From Patellaria atrata CBS 101060 (Eukaryota; Ascomycota; Dothideomycetes; Patellariales; Patellariaceae), in NCBI GenBank assembly GCA_010093705.1, contig MU006103.1:615124-679123 (forward strand): 64,000 nucleotides of DNA. Reading direction: 5' to 3'. The notes beneath the pieces are model-generated. The model was not told where the DNA came from, searched no databases, and saw nothing but the letters and a program-made list of their open reading frames with translations. The position numbers and the translations under genes are program-made. Shown piece after piece: positions 36,413 to 49,386 of this stretch. Position 1 is the stretch's first letter; each line of letters starts with the position of its first letter.

Positions 36413-37972
36413 ATGAAGAGGGACCCAGTTTCCACCCCTAAGTCGCTTTTATACCCAAACCATAGTCCTAACCAAGGAGTAGATCTGATTCTAGAAGCTT
36501 TGTGGAACATTATGACGTTCATTCTCCAACCGTACACTTACCTTGTTGCGCAAAAGGCCCTGGTCAGCCTTTTATTGGCTTTTAGCGATTCACATTCCTT
36601 CATTCGCGTTGCATTGTTCCCCTTCACGCTTGTCTGTAATTACTATCTCATTCCCGTTTATACTACATGGATCCCACGTGCCGCTTGGATAACGTTTTTA
36701 GCGTCGGAAATAATGACCGGCCCTTTGGGTTACTTGGAAAAGCTGCTAATAAGCCGATGGAGTTTCGAACACAAAGGCCCTAGTGCCCAGGTATTAGGAC
36801 ACATTGAGCAACGTAATGGAGGTAAAACCCATACGGTTGGAGATAGAAAGCAAGTATATTCCAAACCAAACTTCACTTTAAGTGATAGGATAGGTTATGC
36901 TTGGAAACGTCTAAAGTTTGGAACCTAGGTCGCAATATCGAATCGATACATCGGCACACCGTTTCAAGCACGCAATACACCTCCGTACTCGACCACCGAA
37001 CCGAACTTCATTCCTACCCGATTCACATTTCTCTTACATCGAAGTTTAATCTTCCTAGCCTGCTACCTGATCACTGACATTCTTCTCCTGCTTAATCAAC
37101 CCGCGCTCAATCCTATTGTCTACGACGAAATTCATGTCCCATTCGTTCGACGGCTACTCAAAAGTGAGGTAACAATGGAAGAAACGTCCATCCGCGTGTC
37201 AACAACCATAGGATTCTGGATCGGAGCTTATATTTGCATCCAGGGGTACTGCACTACGATGTCAATTCTGGCAGTTGCTTCAGGGTTCATGTCACCTGTG
37301 GACCGAAGGCCAACTTTCGGTTCACCCATGGATGCATATAGCATCCGCCGTTTTTGGGGGTAAGTGAAGCATCAAGCTAGCGATTTTCTTACGCATACTA
37401 TATTCCGTGTTTGCCAACTCCACACTTAGTAAAAAGAGCAAGACTGATATATGCTAATGACATACTTCATTTTCCAATCTGATAGACGATTCTGGCACCA
37501 ATTGATGAGGAAGAAATTCGGCACTGTCGCTGACTTTCTAACGTTTCCTCTCTTACGCGTTTTACATCTCCCGGACAAACCCCACACCTTGTTTCCACGT
37601 TACACCCAACTCACCCTCGTTTTCTTGATCTCCGGCTTGTTACATCAGGCCATCGAGGTAGCACAAGGTTTGCTGTGGAGCCAAAGCGGGGCGTTGAAAT
37701 TTTTTCTACTCATGGCAATAGGTATCATGATCGAAGATGCGGCAGTTTCGATCTGGGGAGCGCTTCTAACGCAGGGAAGTAAGAGTGTAAACGGAGCTCG
37801 CGGGTCAGAGGCAGAAGTAGTATGGTGGCGAAAAGGGTTTGGGTATATATGGGTAATACTGTATCTGTCGTGGGCGACACCTGTTTGGGCATATCCGGGG
37901 CTCAGACGGGATACTGGTCAGATAGAGTTTAATCCTCTCCCGTTCAGTTTTATTGGCCTTTTGAGGACTTAG
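36413..37972 (+). pseudogene. MBOAT/wax-synthase-like O-acyltransferase with an in-frame stop
   Basis: Two exons (36413-37359 and 37486-37972; intron branch ATGCTAATGA) encode a multi-pass membrane protein of 477 codons including one internal TAG at 36926-36928. Downstream the same frame stays open and keeps family features: YIGTPFQARNTPP, SIRRFWGRFWHQLMRKKFG and the membrane His in SGLLHQAIE. This matches fungal wax-synthase-domain (MBOAT_2) acyltransferases such as Tri7-like acetyltransferases. The stop sits between KRLKFGT and VAISNRY, where the family has no gap, and no plausible GT-AG intron removes it. It is either a recent pseudogene, a sequencing error or readthrough. The start is the first ATG in frame; an upstream exon is possible. 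Confidence 0.75.
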
Positions 37973-38966
37973 AAGGCCGGATACCATGCGAAGGAAGATC
38001 AAGCTTAAGCACTTTTGATGGCAATTCTACCTGAGGAGCCGGTGCTCATCTCCCTGTCCTATTCTTTTGGTTTTAGTGGGTGCAGCTATTTTTGAAGGAA
38101 GTAGTGATCCATATCGCAATTGGCAAGGCCAGTTACTGTATTCTATTCTCGTGACATAACTTAATATTATTGCGATAAAATTACTTGTTTCTTTTGTCGA
38201 GCCCATTCTCACATCAGAGGTTTCCGGGTGTGGTAACGGCAATGACGCGCTAGAATTATAATTCTAGTTCTACCAGACCTACCTAGTTTTAGAACTAAAT
38301 AAAGTTCGAGCCGCATTATCACGACCGACCTCCATCCCGGCCCGTGGTCCCGAGCTCCGAGCTGCGATAGCCTTGAACCATCCCGAAGTCACTTGCATGT
38401 GATAATACCATTGGAAGGAGGTTTACATGTATAATTTCATTCTGATCACCTTTGGCTTTTTACAAGGGGTCACTAACGTACCTATTCTACCGTACACGAT
38501 TGGTACTTCTATGAAAGGATAATTATTGCTTCCCATGGGCTCGAGTGTGTCAAGATTGGACTTTTGCCCTATTTTCACCCTAAGTTCTGTCGTCAGGTTC
38601 AACGTTGCCGAACCAACCTTTTTCTTTCAGGAACTGCTATTGGGAGAGTGGGAGGATGTCCTTGAATGAAGTTTGATATGAAAATTGTTTATTGGTGATC
38701 GTAAATTGGACTGAAATCACCATTGTCCACTTTCCGGCCACGGTCTAATCCTCGGCGATCTCGAAGGTACCAATATACGCAGAAAGAGTTACGATGCTAA
38801 GATACATTCAAACAACACCATCAACCCCCAGGTTCAAACATCAGAAGGTAAAGACCGTCAAGAAAAGCATAAGACAGCACTCCAACCCCGCTCTTCGCCT
38901 CCCTCACATCCTCACATCCCCCAACGACAGACAAACCCACCAGGGGCTTCTCGCCAGGCATCAAAA
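37973..38966. other. Convergent intergenic region, no feature seen
   Basis: About 1 kb between the acyltransferase and the secreted-protein gene. No repeat or coding signature was recognised. Confidence 0.5.
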
Positions 38967-39589
38967 TCAGAGCGGAAAGCAGAAATAGCTGCTAAATTTG
39001 TCGTTGTAGTAGCCGTCGCCGTGGGTGCTGAGGTCGTTGACGCCGGGCCACACGATGTCGATCCAGTTGCCTTGGCAGTTCGCGTCTCTACATTTGATTA
39101 GACACTTGGATATTTCCAGGCTGTTGGGGAAGCACTTACACGAACATCTTGCAGACGGTACCCTGGACTGGGCCGAGTGAGGAGACTTGATCGTGCAGAT
39201 CGGGGCCGAGGGGGACTGCTGCGTGTTAGTGGCGGGTTGGAATGGGAATGGGGCGAAGAGAAGGATACCGCAGATGCCGCTGTCGGACCAGATCGTGACG
39301 CAGTAGCCGCTCCAGTCCCTGTCGTTACCTGTCGTGGATTCTACATCAGCTCTAGCATCTCACGGTGAGAAGAAGGCAGCTACTCACAGAGACGAAGTTC
39401 GTGGACTGATCTCTTCGTCAAATCCCTGGTTTCGATGTCCGTGGTCAGGTTAGGGCCCGGGTAGACGTAGTCATCGATGATTTTGGCCGTCACGCCTTGG
39501 GGGTAGGAAAATCCGGGCTGCGGAAGAGCAGCAGCTGCAATGAATGGAGTTAAGGTGCTGATTGCACTTAAGACGGTTGAGGATCTCAT
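38967..39589 (-). CDS. Small secreted Cys-containing protein of unknown function
   Basis: Four exons (39589-39388, 39328-39269, 39218-39140, 39087-38967) give 153 aa. A signal peptide is clear (MRSSTVLSAISTLTPFIAAA). A Lys-Arg pair in RDLTKRSVHEL resembles a Kex2 processing site. The mature part has cysteines in RLCNDRDW, SGYCVTIW, SGICAVP, GTVCKMF, ANCQGNW and SSYFCF, an even number consistent with disulfides. I do not recognise a named domain. It could be a cell-surface or effector-like protein; that is speculation. It is transcribed away from the GH43 gene. Confidence 0.75.
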
Positions 39590-42032
39590 TTTGGCAAAGA
39601 GTTTGAGGGTAGTTTTTTGACTGATGACTATTGGGCTTTTGATGAATTGAAGAGGAGTACTGGAGATTGAAGAAAACGGGCAGGAGCTCCCCCTTCATAT
39701 AGTATTTGGTCTCGTGGTAATTCGAGAGAAATATGTTGGACTGGCATCTCTAAATGCATCGTGTATGTTCTTTGCGCAACGTTGGTAGATTGCATTTCTC
39801 CAATGCGCAGCTAATCATTTTCTTCGGTACGCAGGACGTAATTGACGGTGAATTGTTCATTGGTCCTGAATATTACAACAAATGAGACATCGATGGAGGC
39901 TGAAAATGAATAACGGCATGACCGTGAGGCCGCATATTTCCCAAATGACCATGTTCGCTCAATCAATTGAAGAGCTTGGGAGAGAGGAAAATGTATTGGT
40001 AAAGGATTCAAGCACAAAGGTTAGAAAGCGTATATCATAATCAAATACAAGGATAGGAATGATGTTGGAAGATCGAAATAGAAAGTGGTAGTATTGTAGG
40101 GAGCTGGAATAGAGAGCAACTTCCTTTACGGGACAACGCAGAGCTACTTGAACATTTTACCAGACACTATAGATGTTGAGGGTATTATTCCGATTGGTCG
40201 TGTTTTTTTTTTGAAGTTGTGGAGTTTCGTGCTGCGTTTTGGCGACGACAGCCGCATTACGGTATAGTTCTAGTTCTAGTTCTATTTTACAGTACTGTAC
40301 TCGTAGCCTCGTAGGATTTCGAGTTAATGTAAGGCAACCAACGAAGCAAAGCCTTGTTGGACGGACTCTCCGGCACAGGAAACCACAGCACAGCTGAGGA
40401 AGGTTCGCGGAATTCTCATAGATATACTATAGCAGATGTTAGCGGTTTCTTTGGCAGCTCGAATTTCGACACTCAATAGCAAGCTCTCTATCTTATGATT
40501 AGAGGGAGATTCCTCCATGAAACTCATTTCGGTCCGTTGAAGATACGCCCTCACCGTTTCTTGTTGGACTCCTCAATTGTTGTATAATATAGATTGGCTC
40601 TCTTCACAGACCAGTTGACAATGTGGATAACGTAGTCTCACTGCAGCCCAGTCCATAGGGTCGGGTGGGCCAGTCTGACTGCTCATCAATTGAATTTGTA
40701 AGATACCGGTACTCTGGGAGGAGCTCGTGGACCGCTGTAGAACTATTACAGATGAACGGGGTCGTATTGATTACATGAAGATGGAGAGATCCATATGGCT
40801 TGTTATATGAATAATGATACATTGCGCTCGAAGGGACGTCCGGCAGAAAAATGAAGATTCGAATATTGGGCGCACAGCACCCAAGAAGCCGCCAATCTTT
40901 CGGGGGCTTTTCTGAGGGGAACAACAGCTAAAGCTAGGCATAAGCAGCCCATTAGGGGTTGCTTCCGTCGAGGCATAAGGCGGTGAGGAGAGCCGACTAC
41001 TCTCTAACAAAATCATAACTACTGTACCTTAACTCTCAACAAACCTACTTTTGTATCCTCGCATCACGTTTCGTTATCGACCTATGATACCTCGCGATAA
41101 CCATCTCTTGGACCACATATCTCAAAATCCTTAATGCTGCTTTCCTCCCTCTCCCTCCGCACCTAGTACCTCGAGACGAAAGTTGAGAATCACCTCCGTA
41201 CAGACCATGCGTTTATGAGTTAGATCTCGAGCGTATCTGGGTAGGAAAGGTCCCGTAGGATACTTCCAAAGAGCTCGGAAAAGTTGGGAAAATTGTTAGG
41301 GATTAGGTAGGACGAAACGGAACATCTTCACTTGCAAAGAGCGATGATTCTGATTCCCAAGTTATGATCTCCTATTTGACTCGAACTATGACTTACCTTA
41401 CGACAACTACTTCTTATAGAGAACTTGTCAAAAACACTTCAACTCCAAACGCAGCGTCAAAAAAACGAGTCGCATCGGAGTGGAACTCTTCGCAAGCCTT
41501 CAAGTATAATGAAGAAACGACAATGATTCTTGTACTGTAGAGTACTTGTTTCCTGACTAGAGGTCACAATCCATGTACTGCACCATTCTACGGAGGTGTA
41601 ACTTATCAGTACATTCTCATATCGCTCTTTTTCAAGGACTAGATTTCTGTTCTTCAAAGTAGACTGAAACCACACTTTCAGTATCATTGATTTTCAGTCA
41701 CTACCGATCGAACTACCTTACATCAACGTAACCCGTTTTCCGCAATTTCTCCGTTCCATTTTCTCCGCAAAGTTCAGCCTGTAATATATTAACAATTTAC
41801 ATATCCAATAACTCGATCTTAAACTCAAGGCTACCCAGGTATATTTACGATGTGAAGCCAAAAGCCCGGATTCTGATTGATGAAGTACTAGGATTACGAG
41901 ATCATTTCTAGGGATGACGGATCAGCTCCTCCGACTTCAATGTAGCAAAGCATAGGCAGGTCCAAAAGATTTATTATATCTCTTTTTCACCTCTTACTTC
42001 CAGTCTTGCAACAAAAGACCTGGTTATACGTG
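39590..42032. other. 2.4-kb intergenic region
   Basis: No supported gene. Short reverse-strand frames at 40324-41016 lack signatures. This includes the promoters of both flanking secreted-protein genes. Confidence 0.45.
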
Positions 42033-43776
42033 ATGAAAGTTCTATCATCTGCTACTTGCTGCGCACTCACTCTTTTAGGTGCCGTTACGGCACAGGAGTC
42101 AAACTACACCAACCCAGTAATCCCCGGTTACCGTCCCGATCCTAGCTGCGTTTCGGTCAAAGATACCTTCTACTGCGTTTCATCCTCCTTCAACCACTTC
42201 CCCGGTCTTCCAGTATATGCTAGCAAGGATCTTGTCAATTGGAGACATATCAGCAACGCCATTCACGATCAAAGTCAAATCGCTAATTACACACAGCTTC
42301 ATGGGCAACAGAGAGGTGTTTATGCACCCACAATCAGGTATCACGATGGGAAATTCTATATAATTGTTACTTTCATGAGCGATGGACCACCAATGTTTAA
42401 CGCCCTTTTCACCTCAGATGACCCATTTAACCCTCAGTCGTGGGGCCCTCCCCTGAAATGGTCCACACCCGAACTAAGTTCCTTTGATCCTGATATCTTC
42501 TGGGATGACGATGGCCAAGCATATGTGACCGTTCATGTCTTCGATATTGTGGGAGTCAATCAATATCCTCTTAACACTGCCACAGGTGAATATGGTCAAA
42601 ACTATAATCTCTGGAACGGAACGGGTGCAGTTTGGCCGGAGGGACCACACATGTACAAGAAAGATGGCTTCTATTATTTGATGCTCGCCGAGGGCGGTAC
42701 CGGTCCCGACCACATGGCCACAATTGCACGGTCTAAAAATATCAAGGGACCATATCAACCTTACGAGAACAACCCAATTCTCACCAACCGAGGAACGGAC
42801 GAATACTTCCAGGCAGTCGGCCACGCGGACCTCTTTCAAGATTCCACCGGTAATTGGTGGGGATCGGCGCTCTCTGTAAGAACAGGAAGGGTAGCAGGAG
42901 CCACTCCAATGGGCCGCGAAACAGTCCTTTATCCAGTAATGTGGGAAGAAGGGGGATGGCCTCACCCCCGGCCCGTCCGTGGATTTATGAGGGGCCCGCT
43001 CCCGCCCCCCTCGAAAGACGTACCCGGCAAAGGTCCATGGGTGACGGAGGATGATCACTACAACTTCTCAGGCCTCAGTCTCCCGCTGCATTTTGTCCAT
43101 TTTCGCCTCCCCCCAGCCAATCTCTACAACATCTCAGACGGCCGACTCATCGTACACCAATCCCCGTCTAATCTCACCGGTCCCGAAACCTTCGATCCAG
43201 AAAAAGATCGCATCGCGTTCATCGGCCGTCGCCAGACACATACGCTATTCACCTTCAGTGTCGACCTCGAATTTACTCCACGAACCTCAGGGGAAGAAGC
43301 AGGCATCACCCTGTTCCTAACCCAGTATCAGCACGCGGACCTCGGCATCATCAACCTTAACGGCACCCGTCAGGCAAGGTTTCGCACGACTGCCGTCGGC
43401 GCCGATAGCTGGAAGAATATCCCCCGAGAAACAACCAAGGTGGTTCCGCTCTCCAGGGACCAGCCAGTACGCCTCCAGATCCAAGCTGTCAGCGATAGTG
43501 AATATGAATTTTCGTTTAGGGCTGATGCGGAAGGAACGGAGCGAGTTGTCGTGGGAACTGTTGGGGCGGGCTTGGTCGCTGGTGGTATGGGGCAGTTTAT
43601 TGGTAGGTTTCGTGTATCTCTTTAAGCGGTCTGTGGCTAACGGAGTTTTAGGTGCGCTAGTTGGTGTATATGCGACGGGTAATGGGGCCGAGGGTGTGAC
43701 TCCTGCATCTTTCGCCCGGTGGGAGTATGAGGGTCAGGGACAGATGGTTGATTATGATGTTGTTGTGGGATCTTGA
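42033..43776 (+). CDS. Secreted GH43 glycosidase (beta-xylosidase/arabinofuranosidase type)
   Basis: Two exons (42033-43602 and 43652-43776) give 564 aa. The signal peptide is MKVLSSATCCALTLLGAVTA. The N-terminal five-bladed propeller has the GH43 catalytic Asp in GYRPDPSCV (Asp36), a second Asp in SSFDPDIFWDDDG and the acid Glu in VWPEGPHMY. The C-terminal beta-sandwich (from about residue 340) is the GH43 C2 type that completes the active site in fungal xylosidases. Substrates are xylo-oligosaccharides or arabinosyl side chains in plant cell walls. The second exon (GALVGVYATGN) finishes the sandwich domain. The ATG at 42033 is chosen because it begins the signal peptide. No link to the PKS cluster is seen. 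Confidence 0.92.
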
Positions 43777-44935
43777 GGGTAACGTGTACAGATCTAGTGA
43801 GTAAATGCGACGAATGGTCACAGCTGACTTCCGTGGTTTGAGATAATGAAAAGGAATAACCCGGGTATTCTATCATTCGGTAAAAATCACCCTATTTAAC
43901 GTAATGAGTCTACTACTTTATCCAACTATATGCCTCATACATGCCTTTCCAAGTTAAATCGTGAGCGGCAATTGGGACCAATGAAAGAGCTTATTGATAT
44001 TGAATATGGACCGTCGGTTATCGATGAAGATACATCTCTTTGCAATCGGTCCCGTAGGATCAATCTAAGCAGTTTACTTGAGATTGATCCATCAACGATC
44101 ACATCCCATCAAGAATGGGCCAACGGTCTACGCACCGAAATTTAACCTTCTCTACACCTTTGACATAGGACATATGGGGTAGGACGTCATTTTGCCTCTT
44201 CGAGTCTTTAAAATTCGAGAGGATGCACCATGGCACATGTTAGAGAGAGGGTATTACGATCAAAAGGCTAACCCAAACCGCGCCATGCCCTACCAATTCG
44301 GTACGTTGGAAGGGTGGGATCAGAAAAAAAGGGTCAAGTTTCCCACTTCGACTGCCGGAGTAATTTTTCTCAACTAGACGAACTCCCCGCATACGTGACG
44401 TTTCCCGCAATGGAAGTCTGTCAATTTCAGACGAGAGGACAGCGTCAACAGGCACTTAGTTAATTTCTTCCACCCCAAGTAGACCATCAATCGCAGAAGA
44501 TGAAGTCTCGCAATTATGTGAAGATGAGCCTAGCGGCGATCCCGTTTCTGCGCTCTTTGGAAAACACACCTTCACAATGTTCTTGTTGGAGAATTCGACA
44601 ATGGCATGTGTCCTGCTACCAATAACATTGTTCAAACCCTCGACATTGTCGAATTCGGTCAAATAGTTCTGCCGAATAAAGAATAAGGAAAAGACGAATA
44701 GAAAAGGAGAAGAAATTTTAATGAGTCTGCTATAGAATACTTAAGAACGAGATTCTTAACTAGCAAATCCCTCCCCTACTAGACCTAGCCCCTATCATAC
44801 ACCCACAGGTAAATTCGAATCCAAACAACCGATCTACCAAGTCGATTACCTCTACAGTGTCATATCTGACACCGCAGTCAATCCCATCTTAGGCTGTGCA
44901 ATCCACAGGTAAAGGTAACGCTCTCGGGTGACCGA

Positions 44936-45338
44936 CTCAATGGCTATAGAAGCTGCCGAAAGAAACGTTAGTTCATCTGGCACTGCACTCATGAAGCGAG
45001 AGGTCCCATGTCCAAATAACCCTACTATTAGAGCGCTTCGCGGCGAGATGATTGACTCGTTAGCAAGTCCTTCTGGGAAAGAAATAACGTTACCCGTCAA
45101 CGAATCCAGGATTGCAAGTCTTAGAACGCTTTATACGGAACCCTTACCGAAAAGCTCCCCTAGGGAGCAGATAGACGCTCACGTCAATGATTCTAGAATC
45201 GATGATATTCAGAGCCAGGTATGTCACTCCTTCAAAACTACAACTGGTAGAGAAATAACCTCCCATCTGAATGAGGGTTTGATTGTAGAACTTAGAGCCC
45301 GTTGTGCAGCTCGAACTACAACAACTAAGCCTTCGTAA
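44936..45338 (+). other. Possible coding fragment with internal repeats
   Basis: An open frame of about 135 codons shows three loose repeats around the pattern GKEITLPVNESRIASLR, REQIDAHVNDSRIDDIQ and GREITSHLNEGLIVELR. Such internal periodicity is unlikely in random sequence, but the frame has no clear start context or known family. It may be a gene remnant. Confidence 0.3.
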
Positions 45339-45689
45339 GGGTTTATACCTCAATGTATTCCCCATACGAATAGGCTCATTGCAAGGCTCCCTCTGAAAGT
45401 GTTGACCGGTTCATTTCTGCCGGTACTGTCCATAGAGTGTTCCATCCAAGTAAAGCTGGCTTCATGCTTACGGCCATAATATCATGCTAGAAATTGATAA
45501 TTATTTCGATATTTACTTTGAGACTTATGTGCGTAGTGAATCAATCACTGTCCAAAAAACAAGAAATGTAGTTCTTACAACTTTAGAAATTATTTCCGCG
45601 TTTTCTAGCCTCGAATGATATATTATATGAAATCATATTTTGTAATTCTCGCATGTGCAAAATAGTCGCACAGAAATTAAGTCTATAGG

Positions 45690-45862
45690 TATCATAGCTC
45701 AACCTCAGATAGAAGCTGGAAGGTATATTGCTATATGTATATGAAGCTTAAACTTAAGGAAAGAAAGTGTTGGGACAGCTTATGCTGTTCTACTAAAGTA
45801 CAATATGACTAAGCCGCTGGATCACCCAAGGCACTTATACCTATCGGGTCTAACCCGTGACA
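45690..45862 (+). repeat. LTR fragment, family A, single-unit copy
   Basis: Shares the start region (AGCTCAACCTCAGAT...) and the end (CGGGTCTAACCCGTGACA) with 11701-11980 but has only one copy of the internal 98-bp unit. No target-site duplication was found, and the start TATCA is mutated from TGTCA. Confidence 0.7.
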
Positions 45863-46033
45863 AAGCTCATCTTGTCATCAAACCTATCAATTGGTAAGAA
45901 GATTGGCAAACCCTTTTCACCCCGATACCAACGAAATAAAGTCAAACTTCCCTTGCTAGCCAAGTACAAAGACTAAAATGAGGATGTATCTCCTTATCAC
46001 TAATCGCGTTGGACCTTTTTCAGTTGATCTGTT

Positions 46034-46197
46034 TGTGAGCGGCCTCTAGAAATTGTGTTCCAACTATCTAGTCCAGATGCTATCTACAATCAAGATAAAG
46101 GAGAAAAGAAGAGTCTGAGGGCAGATTTGAGGAAAATATTACTGGCTGATCTTCGGATGCAGGGCGCGCCCATACCACTAGGCTCTAGCCTGTTACA
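46034..46197 (-). repeat. Solo LTR, family B, copy 2
   Basis: 164 bp. On the reverse strand it begins TGTAACAGGCTAG and ends CTCACA. It is flanked by CTGTT at 46029-46033 and 46198-46202, an exact 5-bp target-site duplication. It is inverted relative to 35126-35288. Confidence 0.85.
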
Positions 46198-47656
46198 CTG
46201 TTGGCCATCCCATGCGTACGATATCGCTGACTTCCTCCTTCAGCTCCCTTTAAACTCACGGAACTACGTCGCGAACATTGTTGGGTATGCACACAGCTGG
46301 CGGACAGTTGATATTCTTGTTGCGGCTCTATTAGTTGTCATTGAATCCTCTACATGCTACCAGCGCTATTCATCGGGGAAAAGAACATACCAACATGTCA
46401 AAGGAAAGGTCAATGGTTATATAATGGGGGTTAGGGCCTGTATCCAAAGAGTCGAAAACGATATCCACACGTTTAGCTATGGTAGCGGGAAGGTGTACTA
46501 TTACGAATTCCTTTCCCTTCTATTCATCTCGTGCAAGGGGAGCTACTCTGCATGCGGATAACCTTTACCTGAAACCCCTTCGTTCCCGCTACTCCTATTT
46601 CGCCATCTAACTGGGCGTTTCCAAATATCGTAGACTTGCATAAGGCCTGCACCCTTAGGCCCAACTTTAACTTGTACGGGCGCGATGTTAACCTCATCTC
46701 TAACATCGAATTTAGGAAGGGTTTTAGCAGGACGGTAACTTGGCATGGAAGGCAAGTGGCGAGGTGGAAATACTGGGGAGCCGCGAGGAGTCTCGTTGAT
46801 CGAGCACTGTGGTGGGAAGTTGAAAATTCTGGGGCGCGTGAATGACCCAAACAGTACGAGAGAAGGGGTTTTAGACGCTATCTACGACAAATTATCGTGT
46901 ATGGATAATGCCGTGTTGTAGAGTGAGTTAGTCTCCAGAGGGAAAGACTAGTTCTGCCGGAGGTATAGGAGTGACAAGCCTTCGGTGCGGTGGGATTAGC
47001 TAAGTTCCTACTGAATAGTTAATCAAATAATGTTGTAGAAATAGATGAATGGAATCTGTGGAGAACATACTGTATTATACTGAGAGATGTGAACGTTTGC
47101 TGCACTTGGCAAGACCGATGACTTTTGGCCAAGCACTAAGAATGTAGTTTGGAGCACACCATGTAAAAGTACCTCAGTCTCTTTCCGTTTTTAGCTTTCA
47201 AGCGCCTGACCGATTGCGAGAATTCCGTGGGGTTAAGCAGTAGCCCTTAAATCAATACAGAGATATCGTCTTGAAAGAATGATATTGTAACAGGAACGAC
47301 GTCGCGTCAGCCCCGTTGCTTTGAATAAAGTTGATAAGGAAGTACACTTTAGTACTGATTATAACTTCCATAGTCTGTACATGAAAGAAAGTAAAAGGTA
47401 ACGGAGGACGTTGAAAGTTCAGATCTTGGAGGATTAAGGACGGTCTAAGAGGCTTCCGGAGGATGCGCAAAGGGAGTAGGTCCGAAACTTTGAAGACCGA
47501 GATATGCTAAAGAAGATTGCTGATAATTCCTACTCTGTAGACGCTGATTCGATATGTCTTTCATTTCCCTTGCTCTTGATATGTTTAATAACCCTCTGCG
47601 ACGTAAAAAAATTCTACTGTTCTATTCATAATTTGGTAGGAAGGCGTTTGAAGCGC
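46198..47656. other. Intergenic region, no gene recognised
   Basis: Opposing short frames at 46524-46850 cover the same bases on both strands without a family signature. Nothing else is supported. Confidence 0.45.
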
Positions 47657-49386
47657 CTAAAACCGAAACTCACCATTTTCAACGACGGAGTCGAGAATAA
47701 CATCCCCCATTGACTTCGCGACTAACTTTAGTATGTCCTTTAACCACTGTCTTTGAGGCTCTGGCGTACCATCTGTACTGACGGCAATAGTTAAGGGCCA
47801 GGCCAGAAGTACAGCGATCTTTGGTAGAACCTCGTTCTTTGAAGTAAAGGGTCGTTGCTCGATTCCATTACAATCTTCCCGTGTAACGATGAGCGAGTAA
47901 TGAAAGAAGAAAGGTATCGAGCGGCATAGGTCATTGACCAATGAATTCATGGTACGTAGATAAGTGTTATGCGCTGCGACCCTCTGCGGGGATGGAAATC
48001 TATATTGGGAAAGCATTGAAAGGGATCGAATGCCTATACTGTTCACTATGAGACGTGTGGCGTAATACCGATTCCAGGTGGATGCATGTCCCAGAGTTTG
48101 ATAAGTATACATAGAGCTAACATTGGGATAGCAGGGGTTGGGTAAGATTAAGCACGAAGTAAATTCCCGAACAGATGATTTCCACTCTTGGGGAACTGCA
48201 CGAGACCACGAATCAAGAGCGAAGTCGAGAGTTTCAGCTTCAACTACAATCCTTTCCCAGTACTTTACTTCGGAAAAGACTGGTAGGCTTTCTGCACGGA
48301 AGAGACGTAAGGATTTAGCTCGAAGGGCGGCCACCTGTACCATGAGTGAGTCCAATTCTAGAGCTGGGCCCTCCTCGCCATAGTAAGTTCCGTCTCGAAG
48401 CCATTCCGGGATACAAACGCCGCGTAGAATACATGTACGAATCTATAAAGGTAAATCTTAGAATATGATCTAGAACTGGCCATGTCATAAAGTTCGCTTA
48501 CAATCTGTCTTCGAACCATTCGGCCTAGTTGTAGACTGTGTGGAACTCCAAGGTCTTTTCGCAGCTTTAAGAGACCCGAAACCCCCTCAATATGACAAAC
48601 AGTTTGCCAGAAACGAGAACCAACTGCATCTGACGCTTTAGGAGAGGCCACAACACTGTGGTGTCTTTCATCGCCATACATAATGTTCTACAAGATATCA
48701 ATTACTGGGGAAAGTGTAGGCTTAGTGTCAATACTGAGATAAACAAACCTCGTAGCTATTCATCAACATGATCGTAATAAGGAGTTGGTCGATACCCTCG
48801 TTGTCCATTGTATTCATTTCTCTGTAAGTTTTGACAATTCCTCGAGCATAAGCCGTATCCGCGATTTGCATGGCATTTGCAAATTGCCTGGCTCGACCGA
48901 AGACCGCATGCGAAAAAGCAGATAGTGCATGGTGTATACTTGAGTCCGGTCTAGCGCGAGCCAATACCAGCAGAACGTAGGAGCTGTACTCGTGCCCAAT
49001 ATCAGGTAGCTCCTCAAGGCGAAATGCGAAGTTTCTTGCCCAGTAATGAAGCGCGTGGGTCTCCAAAGGTAATGACAATGGAGAAGGAATGGTTGAGACC
49101 GAAGGATTTGTAAATGCTACTACCTTAGGAATTGTTTCTCTCCCTAATCTGGGTCGTCTACGTTGGCCTTGTGCAAAAGCATTTTCGTTCTTGAAGTGCA
49201 CTCCCTCTGCATCATTCGGATTCCAAACGCAAACTCGACCTGCTTTACAACATCGACCACAGGAAGGTTTAAGGGTGTCGCACTGAGAACTGGGTTAATC
49301 AAGATAAGATTATACTCGAAGATGGATCTACCTACTTTGATGCGGCGCTTCTTGCATGTTTGACAAGCAGGGCTGGGGAAAACCAT
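47657..49386 (-). CDS. Zn(II)2Cys6 transcription factor
   Basis: Four exons (49386-49336, 49282-48749, 48687-48502, 48442-47657) give 518 aa. The binuclear cluster is split by the first intron: CQTCKKRRIK joined to CDTLKPSCGRCC and AGRVC, matching CX2CX6C...CX2CX6C. The middle and C-terminal parts have the helical pattern of the fungal-specific transcription factor 2 domain (for example LLVLARARPDSSIHHALSAF). It should be a nuclear DNA-binding regulator recognising CGG-type half sites. It stands alone, about 18 kb from the PKS cluster and next to the assembly gap. Target genes cannot be told from the sequence. Confidence 0.88.

Larger units (their letters stand above)
43777..46033. other. Intergenic region with an LTR fragment and repeat-bearing frame
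   Basis: No complete gene is supported. The frame at 44936-45338 carries internal protein repeats and is listed separately. A family A LTR fragment lies at 45690-45862. Frames at 43930-44145 and 44456-44662 (reverse) are unrecognised. Confidence 0.4.

Noticed and set aside
46055-46561. 168-codon forward frame
   Set aside because: Its first 140 bp are a solo LTR, so the frame is a chance reading through a repeat.
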